Positions 7,497 to 16,572 of a stretch of DNA of 64,000 bases are shown here, one piece after another. Numbering within the stretch: position 1 is the first letter of the stretch; every line of letters starts with the position of its first letter. Origin of the DNA: Pseudomonas putida (lineage in GTDB: Bacteria > Pseudomonadota > Gammaproteobacteria > Pseudomonadales > Pseudomonadaceae); the NCBI RefSeq assembly GCF_009883635.2, contig NZ_CP026115.2, positions 3,348,001-3,412,000 of the forward strand, in the 5' to 3' direction. The position numbers and the translations under genes are program-made. A model generated the notes under the pieces. It was not told where the DNA came from. It ran no database searches and was given only the letters and a program-made list of their open reading frames with translations.

Positions 7497-8554
7497 CCGC
7501 GCTGGCGCAGGAGGGTGCGGCACTCGCCGCCTGGCATTACCGCCGCCTGCTCTGGCGGCGGGCCTTGCTGGTATTCGCGCTGGCGCTGATGCTGCTGCTG
7601 TCGGTGCTCGGAGACCTGGCCAGTGGTGCCTCGGGTATGAGCCTCGGGCAGCTGCTGCAGGGCATCTTCGACCCGGCGACGCTGAGCGCCACCGAGCGGG
7701 TGATCATCTGGAACGTGCGCCTGCCGTACTCGCTGATGGCGGTACAGGTGGGCTCGGCATTGGCGCTCGCTGGCGCCGAGATGCAGGCGATCCTCGACAA
7801 CCCGCTGGCCAGCCCCTTCACCCTCGGCGTGTCGTCATCGGCGGCGCTCGGTGCATCGCTGGCGATCGCCTATCCACTGGGTATCGCGTGGCTGGCGCCA
7901 AGCGCGCAGGTGACGGTGATGGCCTTCGTCTTCGCCTGCCTGTCGGTGGTGTTGCTGCAGGCCATGTCGCGCTTGCGAGGTGCAGGGGTGGAGAGCCTAG
8001 TGCTGTTCGGCATTGCCTTGGTGTTCAGCTGCAATGCGCTGGTTTCGCTGCTGCAGTTGCTGGCCACCGAAGACGTGCTGCAGCAACTGGTGTTCTGGAC
8101 CTTGGGCAGCCTGGCCCGGGCCGACTGGCAGAAGCTCGGCATCCTCGCCCTGGTGCTGGCGCTGCTGTTGCCGTTCTCGCTGCGCGCCGCGCCGGCCATG
8201 ACCCTGTTGCGCATGGGCGAGGACCGCGCGCGCAGTTTTGGCGTGGACACCCGGCGCCTGCGCTTTGCCTCGCTGCTGCGCATCAGCCTGCTGTCGGCCA
8301 CGGCCGTGGCATTCGTCGGCACCATCGGCTTCGTCGGCCTGGTCGGGCCGCATATCGCCCGCTTGCTGGTCGGTGAGGACCAACGCTTTCTGCTGCCGGC
8401 CAGCGCGCTGGTGGGGGCGTTGATGTTGTCGATGTCGTCGCTTGCCAGCAAGCTGATCCTGCCCGGGGTGATCGTGCCGGTGGGCATTGTCACGGCGTTG
8501 GTCGGGGTGCCGGTGTTCGTGCTGCTGGTATTCCGCCGGGGGAGAAGACTGTGA
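7493..8554 (+). CDS. FecCD-family ABC permease
   Basis: This 353-residue integral membrane protein has the hydrophobic pattern of the 9-10 helix FecCD/BtuC permeases. Family motifs include NVRLPYSLMAVQVGSALALAG, NPLASPFTLGVSSSAALGA and, near the C-terminus, FVGTIGFVGLVGPHIARLLVG, the loop that contacts the ATPase. It moves the ligand from the binding protein through the inner membrane. The start is a GTG inside the last codons of the binding-protein gene, and its own stop overlaps the start of the ATPase gene, so translation of all three is coupled. Confidence 0.93.
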   Translation: MTALAQEGAALAAWHYRRLLWRRALLVFALALMLLLSVLGDLASGASGMSLGQLLQGIFDPATLSATERVIIWNVRLPYSLMAVQVGSALALAGAEMQAILDNPLASPFTLGVSSSAALGASLAIAYPLGIAWLAPSAQVTVMAFVFACLSVVLLQAMSRLRGAGVESLVLFGIALVFSCNALVSLLQLLATEDVLQQLVFWTLGSLARADWQKLGILALVLALLLPFSLRAAPAMTLLRMGEDRARSFGVDTRRLRFASLLRISLLSATAVAFVGTIGFVGLVGPHIARLLVGEDQRFLLPASALVGALMLSMSSLASKLILPGVIVPVGIVTALVGVPVFVLLVFRRGRRL

Positions 8555-9312
8555 GCCTGTTGATCGATGAGGTGGCGGTCGCCTATGGTGCGCGGCAGAT
8601 CCTGCACGGGGTGAGCTTGCCGGAGCTGCCGGCCGGTAGCCTGGTGGCGCTGGTCGGTCCCAATGGTGCGGGCAAGTCGACCTTGCTGCGGGCGCTGGCG
8701 GGGCTGGAGCGGATGAAGGGCGGCTTGAGCCTGGATGGCCAGGACGTGACCCGACTGAGCTTTGCCGAGCGCTCACGACGGCTGGCCTACATGCCCCAGC
8801 AACTGCCACCGGGGATAGCCCTTGGGGTGCTGGAAAGCATTGTCGCGGCGTTGCGCGTGAGTGGTACGGATGACCTGCTTGGCAACGCCTACGAGGCATT
8901 GCGTCAGCTCGGTATCGAGGCGCTGGCCGAGCGCTCGCTCGACAGCCTGTCCGGTGGCCAGCGGCAACTGGTGGCGCTGGCGCAGTTGATGGCGCGCAAT
9001 CCGCAGGTGCTGTTGCTCGATGAGCCGACCAGTGCGCTGGACCTGCATTACCAGTTGCGGGTGATGGGCGCGGTGCGCGAGCGGGTGGTGGCGCATCGGT
9101 TGCTGGCAGTGGCGGTGTTGCATGATATCAACCTGGCCGCGAGCCATGCCGACTGGCTGGTGGTGTTGCGCGGGGGCAGGGTCGTGGCGTGCGGAGCGCC
9201 GGAGGAGGTGCTGCAGCCTGAACTGCTGGCTGAGGTGTATGGCGTCGAGGCGCGGGTTGAGCGGTGTTCGCAAGGGCGCTTGCAGGTGCTGGTGGATTGG
9301 GCGTTGGCCTGA
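8551..9312 (+). CDS. ABC importer ATPase (FecE/BtuD-like)
   Basis: The 253-residue ATPase has Walker A GPNGAGKST near residues 36-44, the Q-loop in YMPQQLP, the signature LSGGQ near 133, Walker B VLLLDEPTSALD near 151-162 and the H-loop HDINLA. It energises the metal-chelate importer encoded by the two preceding genes and works on the cytoplasmic face. It starts at GTG 8551 overlapping the permease stop. The gene converges on the GntR-type regulator with only 40 bp between them. Confidence 0.93.
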   Translation: MSLLIDEVAVAYGARQILHGVSLPELPAGSLVALVGPNGAGKSTLLRALAGLERMKGGLSLDGQDVTRLSFAERSRRLAYMPQQLPPGIALGVLESIVAALRVSGTDDLLGNAYEALRQLGIEALAERSLDSLSGGQRQLVALAQLMARNPQVLLLDEPTSALDLHYQLRVMGAVRERVVAHRLLAVAVLHDINLAASHADWLVVLRGGRVVACGAPEEVLQPELLAEVYGVEARVERCSQGRLQVLVDWALA

Positions 9313-9352
9313 TTTATAAGGTTGACGCAGCTCCCACAGGAATAGCGCAATT

Positions 9353-10051
9353 TCAGTCCGGCAGGAGGCGATCGCGGCTGTTGGACAGGTGCAGGCAGAT
9401 CGCCGCTCGCGCCGCATCCGGGTCCTGCCGGCGGATGGCATTGAGGATCGCCTCGTGCTCGAGGTTGGCCAGGTACGCGTGCCGCGCCAGCTTGGCCCCG
9501 GCGCGTTCGGCCAGGGCCATGCGGTTACGCGGGATCAGGCCGTTGCCCAGCTGCGCCATCATCTCGCTGAAATACAGGTTGCCGGTGGCCTCGGCGATCA
9601 ACAGGTGAAAACGCCGGTCCGCCTCGATGCAGCTGTCACCGGCAGCCGCCAGGTCCTGATAATCATCCAGCGCCTGGCGCATGCGTGCCAGGTGCTCGTC
9701 ACTGCGGCGCACGGCCGCCAGGGCCGCCGCCTGGCCCTCCAGGCCGATGCGCAGCTCCAGCAGGTCGCGCACGCTCGCGGCATTCTCCGCCCCCACGCGC
9801 AAACCCGCCTGGCCCTGGCGCTCCATCACGAAGGTGCCGATGCCGTGGCGCGGTTCTACCAGGCCTGAGGCCTGCAGCTTCGACAACGCTTCGCGGACCA
9901 CGGTGCGGCTGACCCCATGCTCGCGCACCAGGGTGTTCTCCGACGGCAGTTTGTCTCCCGGCTTGAAGGTGCCCAGCAGGATCTGCTGGGTCAGGCTCGA
10001 CACCAGGTCATGGGCGCGGCTGTGGCTGCGTTTGGCGGGGGAAGTATCCAT
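9353..10051 (-). CDS. GntR/FadR-family regulator, probable repressor of the sugar-acid operon
   Basis: The 232-residue protein has an N-terminal winged helix-turn-helix (about residues 10-75, with KLPSENTLVREHGVSRTVVREAL and GIGTFV) and a C-terminal helical FCD ligand domain (about 90-220). The ATG at 10051 is preferred; the longer frame would begin with a TTG at 10084 that lies inside a candidate operator. The gene is divergent from the MFS-gudD operon, and FadR-type palindromes lie between them, so it probably represses that operon until a sugar acid such as glucarate binds. Regulation is inferred from arrangement and sites. Confidence 0.87.
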   Translation of the reverse strand: MDTSPAKRSHSRAHDLVSSLTQQILLGTFKPGDKLPSENTLVREHGVSRTVVREALSKLQASGLVEPRHGIGTFVMERQGQAGLRVGAENAASVRDLLELRIGLEGQAAALAAVRRSDEHLARMRQALDDYQDLAAAGDSCIEADRRFHLLIAEATGNLYFSEMMAQLGNGLIPRNRMALAERAGAKLARHAYLANLEHEAILNAIRRQDPDAARAAICLHLSNSRDRLLPD

Positions 10052-10073
10052 GGGGAGTTCCAGGGCAAGGTGC

Positions 10074-10084
10074 TTGTACGACAA
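10074..10084. promoter_or_regulatory. FadR-type operator candidate, site 1
   Basis: TTGTACGACAA fits the FadR-subfamily consensus TNGTNNNACNA and lies 23 bp upstream of the GntR regulator start. The reverse-complement version occurs at 10219-10229 in the same divergent intergenic region, which supports a real operator pair. Confidence 0.6.
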
Positions 10085-10218
10085 GTTAACCGATAAAAAT
10101 ATTTTTTGCCTGGTTTTTCCCTGCGCGGTAGAGGGCTGTTAATTGATTTGTCGTCATGTTCGACGCAATATTGCTAGTTATACGCTTGTATTTTGCTCTT
10201 TAGGCGACATTCGGCATC

Positions 10219-10229
10219 TTGTCGTACAA
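10219..10229. promoter_or_regulatory. FadR-type operator candidate, site 2
   Basis: TTGTCGTACAA is the exact reverse complement of site 1 at 10074-10084 and matches TNGTNNNACNA. It lies 82 bp upstream of the MFS gene start, where a repressor would block its promoter. Centre-to-centre spacing of the two sites is 145 bp. Confidence 0.6.
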
Positions 10230-10310
10230 CCTGGCTGCGCATATGCTCCGTTCCACTGTCATGTCAGAAAACTTCGACCCGCACAAAAACAATTAGTGGG
10301 AGATCCACAA

Positions 10311-11663
10311 GTGAACGACACCCTCGCTCCGTCTGCCCGGAATGAAGGCGACGCTTTGGCCAGTGCCGTGGCCAAGGTCAAGCGCCACGTCTTGCCGCTG
10401 TTCGTCATCATGTTCATCGTCAACTACCTCGACCGCGTCAACATCGGCTTCGTCCGCCCGCACCTGGAAAGCGACCTGGGCATCAGTGCTGCCGCCTTTG
10501 GTTTCGGCGCCGGGCTGTTCTTCATCGGCTACGCGCTGTTCGAGGTGCCCTCGAACATGCTGCTGCAAAAGGTCGGTGCGCGGCTGTGGCTGACCCGCAT
10601 CATGTTCACCTGGGGCCTGGTGGCCACCGCCATGGCTTTCGTCCAGAACGAAACCCAGTTCTACGTGCTGCGCTTCCTGCTGGGCGTGGCCGAGGCGGGC
10701 TTCTTCCCCGGTGTTATCTACTACTTCACCCGCTGGCTGCCGGCTGCCGAGCGCGGCAAGGCGATCGCGATCTTCCTCAGCGGCTCTGCCTTGGCGTCGC
10801 TGATTTCCGGGCCGCTGGCCGGTGCGCTGATGCAGATCCAGGGCCTGGGCCTGCACGGCTGGCAGTGGATGCTGTTCATCGAAGGCATGGCCTCGGTGAC
10901 CCTGTGCTTCTTCGTGTTCTTCTGGCTCGACTCCAAGCCGCAGGATGCCAAGTGGTTGAGCCAGGCCGAACAGGAGGCGCTGGTAGCGACCATCGACCGT
11001 GAGCAGCAAGAGCGTGAAGCGGTCGGTGCGGTGAAGCCATCGGCCTGGAGCCTGCTCAAGGACCGCCAGATCGTGCTGTTCTGCCTGATCTACTTCTGCA
11101 TCCAGCTGACCATCTACGCTGCCACCTTCTGGCTGCCAAGCATCATCAAGCGCATGGGCGACCTTAGCGATCTGCAGGTCGGCTTCTTCAACTCGATCCC
11201 CTGGCTGATCTCGATCATCGCCATGTACGCCTTCGCCGCCGGCTCCACGCGCTGGAAGTTCCAGCAGGCCTGGGTGGCGGGTGCCTTGATAGTCGCCGCC
11301 ATCGGCATGTTCATGTCTACCACCGGCGGCCCGGTGTTCGCCTTTGTCGCGGTGTGTTTCGCCGCCATCGGCTTCAAGTCGGCCTCATCGCTGTTCTGGC
11401 CGATCCCGCAAGGCTACCTGGACGCCCGCATCGCTGCGGCGGTGATCGCCCTGATCAACTCGGTCGGCAACCTCGGCGGCTTCGTCGCCCCTACCACCTT
11501 CGGCCTGCTCGAACAGCAGACCGGGTCGATCCAGGGCGGGCTGTATGGCCTGGCCGTGACCTCGGTGCTGGCGGCCATCGCCATCTTCTTCGTACGCATT
11601 CGCCCAAAGGGCGCTCCCTCTGAAGACCACAAGGCGCCTTCGGCCTTGGGCCAGACCCACTGA
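10311..11663 (+). CDS. MFS transporter, anion:cation symporter (ACS) family, sugar-acid type
   Basis: From GTG 10311, preceded by GTGGGAGATC, the product is 450 residues with about 12 membrane helices. The first helix region reads [16 protein letters not shown], the hallmark YxDRVN of ACS transporters, followed by [16 protein letters not shown] and the loop [22 protein letters not shown]. The family imports organic acids with protons. Position directly upstream of gudD (19 bp) and downstream of FadR-type operators suggests uptake of glucarate or a related aldarate. The longer frame beginning at 10143 would translate the promoter region and is not credible. Confidence 0.88.
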   Translation: MNDTLAPSARNEGDALASAVAKVKRHVLPLFVIMFIVNYLDRVNIGFVRPHLESDLGISAAAFGFGAGLFFIGYALFEVPSNMLLQKVGARLWLTRIMFTWGLVATAMAFVQNETQFYVLRFLLGVAEAGFFPGVIYYFTRWLPAAERGKAIAIFLSGSALASLISGPLAGALMQIQGLGLHGWQWMLFIEGMASVTLCFFVFFWLDSKPQDAKWLSQAEQEALVATIDREQQEREAVGAVKPSAWSLLKDRQIVLFCLIYFCIQLTIYAATFWLPSIIKRMGDLSDLQVGFFNSIPWLISIIAMYAFAAGSTRWKFQQAWVAGALIVAAIGMFMSTTGGPVFAFVAVCFAAIGFKSASSLFWPIPQGYLDARIAAAVIALINSVGNLGGFVAPTTFGLLEQQTGSIQGGLYGLAVTSVLAAIAIFFVRIRPKGAPSEDHKAPSALGQTH

Positions 11664-11682
11664 TGACTGCGAGACAACAACC

Positions 11683-13038
11683 ATGAATATGCAGACCAAT
11701 CCCGCCGTTCACACAAGTACCCCGGTCGTCACCGACCTGCGCGTTATCCCCGTGGCTGGCCACGACAGCATGCTGCTCAACCTCAGTGGCGCCCACGGCC
11801 CGTACTTCACCCGCAACGTCGTGGTGCTGCGCGACAGTGCCGGCAACACCGGCCTGGGCGAAGTGCCCGGTGGCGAGAAGATCCGCCAGACCCTGGAGGA
11901 CGCCCGCAGCCTGGTGGTCGGCCAGCCGATCGGCCACTACCAGCGCGTGCTCAACGCCATGCGCCAGACCTTTGCCAACCGCGATTCCGCCGGCCGAGGC
12001 CTGCAGACCTTCGACCTGCGCATCACCGTGCACGCGGTGACCGCCATCGAGTCGGCGCTGCTCGACCTGCTCGGCCAGCACCTCAACGTGCCGATGGCGG
12101 CGCTGCTGGGTGAGGGCCAGCAGCGCGAGGCGGTGAAGATGCTCGGCTACCTGTTCTACATCGGCGACCGCCAGCAGACCGACCTGGCCTACCGCAACGA
12201 AGCCGATGCCGACGACGACTGGTTCCGCCTGCGCCACGAAAAGGCCCTGACCCCGGAAGCGGTGGTGCGCCTGGCCGAAGCCGCCAAACAGCGCTATGGC
12301 TTCAGCGACTTCAAGCTCAAGGGCGGTGTGTTGCGTGGCGAGGAGGAAATGGAAGCGGTAACAGCCTTGGCCGAACGCTTCCCCGAAGCGCGTATCACCC
12401 TCGACCCGAACGGCGCTTGGTCGCTGAAAGAGGCCATCGCCTTGTGCCGCGACAAGCACGATGTGCTGGCCTATGCCGAAGACCCTTGCGGTGCCGAGAA
12501 CGGCTATTCGGGCCGTGAGGTGATGGCCGAGTTCCGCCGTGCCACCGGCCTGCCGACGGCCACCAACATGATCGCCACCGACTGGCGGCAGATGGGCCAT
12601 GCGATCCAGCTGCAGTCGGTGGACATCCCCTTGGCCGACCCGCACTTCTGGACCTTGCAAGGTTCGGTGCGGGTGGCGCAGATGTGCAACGACTGGGGCC
12701 TGACCTGGGGCTCGCACTCGAACAACCACTTCGACATTTCGTTGGCGATGTTCACCCAGGTGGCAGCGGCGGCGCCGGGTGAGATCACCGCCATCGATAC
12801 CCACTGGATCTGGCAGGACGGTCAGCGCCTGACCCGTGAGCCGCTGCGGATCGTCGATGGCCATGTGCGGGTGCCGGCGCGGCCGGGGCTGGGGGTGGAG
12901 CTGGATGAAGACCAGCTGGCGAAGGCCCATGAGTGCTACCGCAATATGGGGTTGGGGGCGCGGGATGACAGCGTAGCGATGCAGTTCCTGATTCCGGGTT
13001 GGAGCTTCGACAACAAGCGGCCTTGCCTGGTGCGTTAA
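11683..13038 (+). CDS. gudD: D-glucarate dehydratase
   Basis: The 451-residue protein is close to the 446 residues of known glucarate dehydratases of the enolase superfamily. Visible motifs are the N-terminal [16 protein letters not shown], the catalytic lysine segment DFKLKGG near residue 207, Mg ligands in DPNGAW near 243-248 and [10 protein letters not shown]-containing TNMIATDW, and the catalytic His in [11 protein letters not shown] near 350. The enzyme dehydrates D-glucarate to 5-dehydro-4-deoxyglucarate in the cytosol. It is in one operon with the MFS transporter. No kdgD or garL-type gene for the next step is in the window. A strong REP hairpin follows the stop. Confidence 0.94.
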   Translation: MNMQTNPAVHTSTPVVTDLRVIPVAGHDSMLLNLSGAHGPYFTRNVVVLRDSAGNTGLGEVPGGEKIRQTLEDARSLVVGQPIGHYQRVLNAMRQTFANRDSAGRGLQTFDLRITVHAVTAIESALLDLLGQHLNVPMAALLGEGQQREAVKMLGYLFYIGDRQQTDLAYRNEADADDDWFRLRHEKALTPEAVVRLAEAAKQRYGFSDFKLKGGVLRGEEEMEAVTALAERFPEARITLDPNGAWSLKEAIALCRDKHDVLAYAEDPCGAENGYSGREVMAEFRRATGLPTATNMIATDWRQMGHAIQLQSVDIPLADPHFWTLQGSVRVAQMCNDWGLTWGSHSNNHFDISLAMFTQVAAAAPGEITAIDTHWIWQDGQRLTREPLRIVDGHVRVPARPGLGVELDEDQLAKAHECYRNMGLGARDDSVAMQFLIPGWSFDNKRPCLVR

Positions 13039-13045
13039 GGCATCC

Positions 13046-13078
13046 GGCCTCTTCGCGGGACAAGCCCGCGAAGAGGCC
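13046..13078. repeat. REP hairpin between convergent genes
   Basis: GGCCTCTTCGCGGG and its exact reverse complement flank a short ACAAG loop, giving a 14-bp perfect stem. It fills the 48-bp gap between gudD and the convergent LysR gene and may protect both mRNA 3' ends or block read-through; there is no T-tract. Confidence 0.85.
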
Positions 13079-13086
13079 AGAACAGG

Positions 13087-13974
13087 CTATCCCTTCTCGA
13101 AAAAGGCCCGCGCCATCGCCACAAAGCTCCCCAGCACCGGGTTCGGGTTATCCCGGCAAAACGCCAGAAAGATCTCCGCCTGCTGCTCCATCCCCACCAA
13201 CGGCTTGAACACCACCTGCTCCAGGCGCAATGCCTGCGCCGAAGCTGGCACCACCGCACAGCCCAGCCCGACATTGACCAAGCCCAGGATCGAATGCGTT
13301 TGCCCCAGCTGATGCAGGTACTGCGGCTGCACCTCATGCCGGGCAAACAGGTTGGCGATGCGGTCATGGAAATAGCGCCCTTCGTTGGCGCTGTACATCA
13401 CGAACGGCTGCTCATCGAAATCGCTTGGCTTGAGCCGCTCGCGTGCCGCCAGCGCATGCCCGGCGGGGAGGGCGGCGACGAAGGGTTCGCGATGGATCGG
13501 CAAGTATTCCACACGGGCACTGGGCATCACCTGGCGCACCAGGCCGACATCGATCAAGCCCGCTTCCAGGTCATGCACCTGGGTGGACGAGACGCGCTCG
13601 CTGAGCACCAGCTCGATGTCCGGCAAGGTCTGCCCGGCGTGCACCAGCAAGCGCGGGATCATGCTGTAGGCGCCGACGGCAGTGAAGCCCAGGGTCAGGC
13701 GGCCGGCTTCGCCATGGGCGATACGCCGCGCCGACTGGCTGGCCGATTCGGCGATTTGCAGGATGCGCCGGGCATCTTCGAGAAAGCTTTGCCCGGCCAA
13801 GGTCAGGCGCGCCTGGCGGTTGTTGCGCTCCAGCAACAGCACCCCGAGGGCGTGTTCCAGCAGCTGGATCTGCCGGCTCAGCGGCGGCTGTGTCATGTGC
13901 AGGCGGGTGGCGGCGCGGCCGAAATGCAGCTCTTCGGCGACGGCGACGAAGCAGCGCAACTGGTGCAGCTCCAT
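13087..13974 (-). CDS. LysR-family transcriptional regulator
   Basis: The 295-residue product has the LysR N-terminal helix-turn-helix (residues 1-60; ELHFGRAATRLHMTQPPLSRQI) and a periplasmic-binding-like effector domain from about 90 to 290. The motif LHMTQPPLSRQI is typical of the CatR/BenM-like branch that senses organic acids. It is divergent from the 2-hydroxyacid dehydrogenase/GudP-like pair across 72 bp, so it probably activates these genes. A short palindrome ATTCA-N5-TGAAT (13976-13990) lies next to its start codon and is a weak candidate binding site. Confidence 0.88.
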   Translation of the reverse strand: MELHQLRCFVAVAEELHFGRAATRLHMTQPPLSRQIQLLEHALGVLLLERNNRQARLTLAGQSFLEDARRILQIAESASQSARRIAHGEAGRLTLGFTAVGAYSMIPRLLVHAGQTLPDIELVLSERVSSTQVHDLEAGLIDVGLVRQVMPSARVEYLPIHREPFVAALPAGHALAARERLKPSDFDEQPFVMYSANEGRYFHDRIANLFARHEVQPQYLHQLGQTHSILGLVNVGLGCAVVPASAQALRLEQVVFKPLVGMEQQAEIFLAFCRDNPNPVLGSFVAMARAFFEKG

Positions 13975-14046
13975 GATTCAATTCCTGAATTATTCGATCC
14001 AGCATCTATATTAGACCTGTATCAAATGCGGGCCTAGCATCGAGTC

Positions 14047-15024
14047 ATGTCTTCGAACTGCCGGATGCCCACGATGAACAACAAACCCATCGACGTGTTG
14101 CTGACCCAGCCCGTACCCGAGGCCATCGATGCCCAGCTGGTCAGCGCCTATCAAGTGCATCGCCTGTATCAGCACGACCACCCGCAACAGCTGCTCGCCG
14201 AAGTTGGCCCGCGCATTCGCGCGGTGGTCACCGGTGGCGCCAAGGGCCTGTCGAACGCGCTGATGGACCAGTTGCCCGCCCTCGAGATCATCGCCATCAG
14301 CGGTATCGGCACCGACGCCGTGGACCTGCGCCACGCAGCCAGCCGCGGCATCCATGTCACCACCACACCGGGCGTGCTCACCGCCGATGTGGCCGACTTG
14401 GCCATGGGCCTGATCATCAGCACCCTGCGCCGCCTGGGCGAGGGTGAGCGGTTGGTGCGCGACGGATTGTGGAGCACGGTCAACCTGCCATTGGCGCGCA
14501 AGGTCAGCGGCATCGATCTGGGCATCGTCGGGCTGGGCGAGGTGGGCAAGGCTATCGCTCGGCGCGCCACTGCATTCGACATGCGCATTGCCTACAACGG
14601 GCGACGCGAGCAGCCAGCAACCGGTTACCGCTACGAGGCCGATCTGGTCGAGCTGGCGCGTTCGGTGGATGTGCTGGTGGTGGCGGCTTCCGCCGATGGC
14701 GGCCAGGTGCTGGTGACGGCCGAGGTGCTCGATGCACTGGGGCCGGAGGGGTACCTGGTGAATGTGGCGCGCGGCAAGTTGGTCGATGAGGACGCGCTGG
14801 TCGAGGCGTTGCGTGAGCAGCGCATTGCCGGGGCCGGGCTGGATGTGTTCGTCGATGAGCCGTATGTACCGCCAGCGTTGCGTGACCTGAATCAGGTCAG
14901 CCTGCAGCCCCATCGTGGTAGCGCCACGCTGCAGACCCGGTTGGAGATGGGGCGCATGGTGCTGAACAACCTTGCAGCCTGTTTTCGAGGTGAGGTGCCG
15001 CCGAATCGGGTGATCGACCTTTAG
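14047..15024 (+). CDS. D-2-hydroxyacid dehydrogenase (NAD(P)-dependent)
   Basis: The 325-residue protein belongs to the D-isomer 2-hydroxyacid dehydrogenases such as glyoxylate/hydroxypyruvate reductase. It shows the GxGxxG motif in LGIVGLGEVGKAIARRA near residues 158-174, the catalytic Arg in NVARGKLVDE near 245, Glu in DVFVDEPYVP near 272 and His in LQPHRGSATLQ near 293. It should interconvert a 2-oxo acid and its D-hydroxy acid. Three in-frame ATGs (14047, 14065, 14074) are possible starts and none has a strong ribosome-binding site. The GudP-like transporter lies 159 bp downstream behind a REP pair, and LysR is divergent. Confidence 0.87.
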   Translation: MSSNCRMPTMNNKPIDVLLTQPVPEAIDAQLVSAYQVHRLYQHDHPQQLLAEVGPRIRAVVTGGAKGLSNALMDQLPALEIIAISGIGTDAVDLRHAASRGIHVTTTPGVLTADVADLAMGLIISTLRRLGEGERLVRDGLWSTVNLPLARKVSGIDLGIVGLGEVGKAIARRATAFDMRIAYNGRREQPATGYRYEADLVELARSVDVLVVAASADGGQVLVTAEVLDALGPEGYLVNVARGKLVDEDALVEALREQRIAGAGLDVFVDEPYVPPALRDLNQVSLQPHRGSATLQTRLEMGRMVLNNLAACFRGEVPPNRVIDL

Positions 15025-15102
15025 GGCCTCTTCGCGGGACAAGCCCGCTCCTACAAAGACAGGTGAAATCCTGTAGGAGCGGGCTTGCCCCGCGAAGAGG
15101 CC
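15025..15102. repeat. Inverted REP pair
   Basis: Two REP units in opposite orientation: GGCCTCTTCGCGGG...CTCCTACA, then TGTAGGAG...CCCGCGAAGAGGCC. The arms are about 31 bp and nearly perfect, separated by about 16 bp. It lies between the dehydrogenase and the GudP-like gene and may reduce read-through between them. Confidence 0.85.
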
Positions 15103-15183
15103 GGCACAGGCAACACAAGGCCCAAGGGCCACACCTTCTCCGTACAAGAACAATCGCTTCCACCGAGAGGCAAGAGGGTCCAC

Positions 15184-16527
15184 ATGAACAGCAAATCCGC
15201 CGTCGCCGCACCGCAGGCCGTGGCCGGGATCGGTCGCCATCGCTTCCTGGTCCTGGCGCTGATCTTCGTCATCACCGTCATCAACTACGCCGACCGCGCC
15301 ACCTTGTCGATCACCGGCACCGAAGTACTGAAAGACCTGGGTCTGGACCCGGTGATGCTGGGCATGATCTTCTCGGCGTTCGCCTGGGCCTACGCCCTGG
15401 GCCAGGTGCCCGGCGGCTGGCTGCTCGACCGCTTCGGCGCGCGCCGGGTGTACGGCGTCAGCCTGATTCTCTGGTCACTGTTCACCCTGCTGCAAGGCAC
15501 CGTCGGCTGGCTGGGCCTGGCCGGGGTGTCGGCGGCGGTGGCGCTGTTCTCCCTGCGCTTCATGCTCGGCCTGGTGGAGTCACCGGCGTTCCCGGCCAAC
15601 TCGCGCATCGTCAGCTGCTGGTTCCCGACCCGTGAACGCGGCACGGCCTCTGCCTTGTTCAACTCGGCGCAGTACATGGCCGTGGTGGTGTTCGCCCCGC
15701 TGATGGCGTGGATGACCCACAGCCTGAGCTGGGAGCAGGTATTTATCTGGATGGGCGTGCTGGGGCTGGTGCTGAGCGTGGTGTGGTTCCGTCTTTATCA
15801 CGAACCGCACAGCGCACCAGGGCTGAGCCGCGAAGAGCTGGACTACATGCGTGAAGGCGGCGCCCTGGTCGACCTGGAAAGGGAGCGCAAGACGGCCAAG
15901 AGCAAACCGACCCGTGCCGAGATCGCGCAGTTGTTCACCAGCCGTAACCTGTGGGCAGTGTACCTGGGCCAGTACTGCATCACCGCGCTTACCTACTTCT
16001 TCATCACCTGGTTCCCGATCTATCTGATCAAGGGCCGTGGCATGACCATCATGGAAGCCGGCTGGGTCGCTGCGCTGCCAGCCATCTGCGGCTTCACCGG
16101 CGGCATTCTCGGCGGCTTCGTTTCGGACTGGCTGATCCGCCGCGGCGTGCACCCGTCGAAGGCACGCAAGACCCCGTTCGTGATCGGCATGGCGCTGTCT
16201 ACCAGCCTGGTGCTGGCCAACTATGTGGACGGCAACGCGGCGGTAATCGCCCTGATGACCCTGGCCTTCTTCGGCAAGGGCCTGGCGGCGGTGGGCTGGG
16301 CGGTGCTGTCGGACGTGGCGCCGAAGAAGATGGTCGGCCTGTGCGGTGGCGTGTTCAACGGCATCGGCAACATCGCCGGCATCGTCACCCCGCTGGTGAT
16401 TGGTTACGTGGTCGCCAGCACCGGCTCGTTCCACAACGCACTCTGGTTCGTGGCCGCCCATGGCGTGCTGGGGATCTTCGCTTACCTGTTGCTGGCCAGG
16501 CGCTTCGAGCGTACCGGGCAGGCGTAG
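15184..16527 (+). CDS. GudP/GarP-like MFS transporter (aldarate:H+ symporter)
   Basis: From the ATG at 15184, preceded by GAGGG, the product is 447 residues with about 12 helices. It strongly resembles the glucarate/galactarate transporters of enteric bacteria: INYADRATLSITGTEVLKDL in helix 1, FSAFAWAYALGQVPGGWLLD, and SPAFPANSRIVSCWFP. This makes it a better candidate glucarate or galactarate importer by sequence than the ACS transporter next to gudD. The earlier in-frame start at 15085 lies in the REP region and is unlikely. It sits downstream of the hydroxyacid dehydrogenase and ends at a strong terminator. Confidence 0.88.
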   Translation: MNSKSAVAAPQAVAGIGRHRFLVLALIFVITVINYADRATLSITGTEVLKDLGLDPVMLGMIFSAFAWAYALGQVPGGWLLDRFGARRVYGVSLILWSLFTLLQGTVGWLGLAGVSAAVALFSLRFMLGLVESPAFPANSRIVSCWFPTRERGTASALFNSAQYMAVVVFAPLMAWMTHSLSWEQVFIWMGVLGLVLSVVWFRLYHEPHSAPGLSREELDYMREGGALVDLERERKTAKSKPTRAEIAQLFTSRNLWAVYLGQYCITALTYFFITWFPIYLIKGRGMTIMEAGWVAALPAICGFTGGILGGFVSDWLIRRGVHPSKARKTPFVIGMALSTSLVLANYVDGNAAVIALMTLAFFGKGLAAVGWAVLSDVAPKKMVGLCGGVFNGIGNIAGIVTPLVIGYVVASTGSFHNALWFVAAHGVLGIFAYLLLARRFERTGQA

Positions 16528-16548
16528 GCAGACGCCTGAGCAACAGAG

Positions 16549-16572
16549 GCCCCGGGAGACCGGGGCTTTTTT
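16549..16572 (+). terminator. Rho-independent terminator of the GudP-like gene
   Basis: GCCCCGG and CCGGGGC form a 7-bp stem with a GAGA tetraloop followed by six T residues, 21 bp after the stop codon of the GudP-like gene. Confidence 0.92.

Noticed and set aside
10143..10310. N-terminal extension of the ACS transporter
   Set aside because: It has no ribosome-binding site and runs over candidate operators; GTG 10311 with GGGAG upstream starts at the conserved domain.
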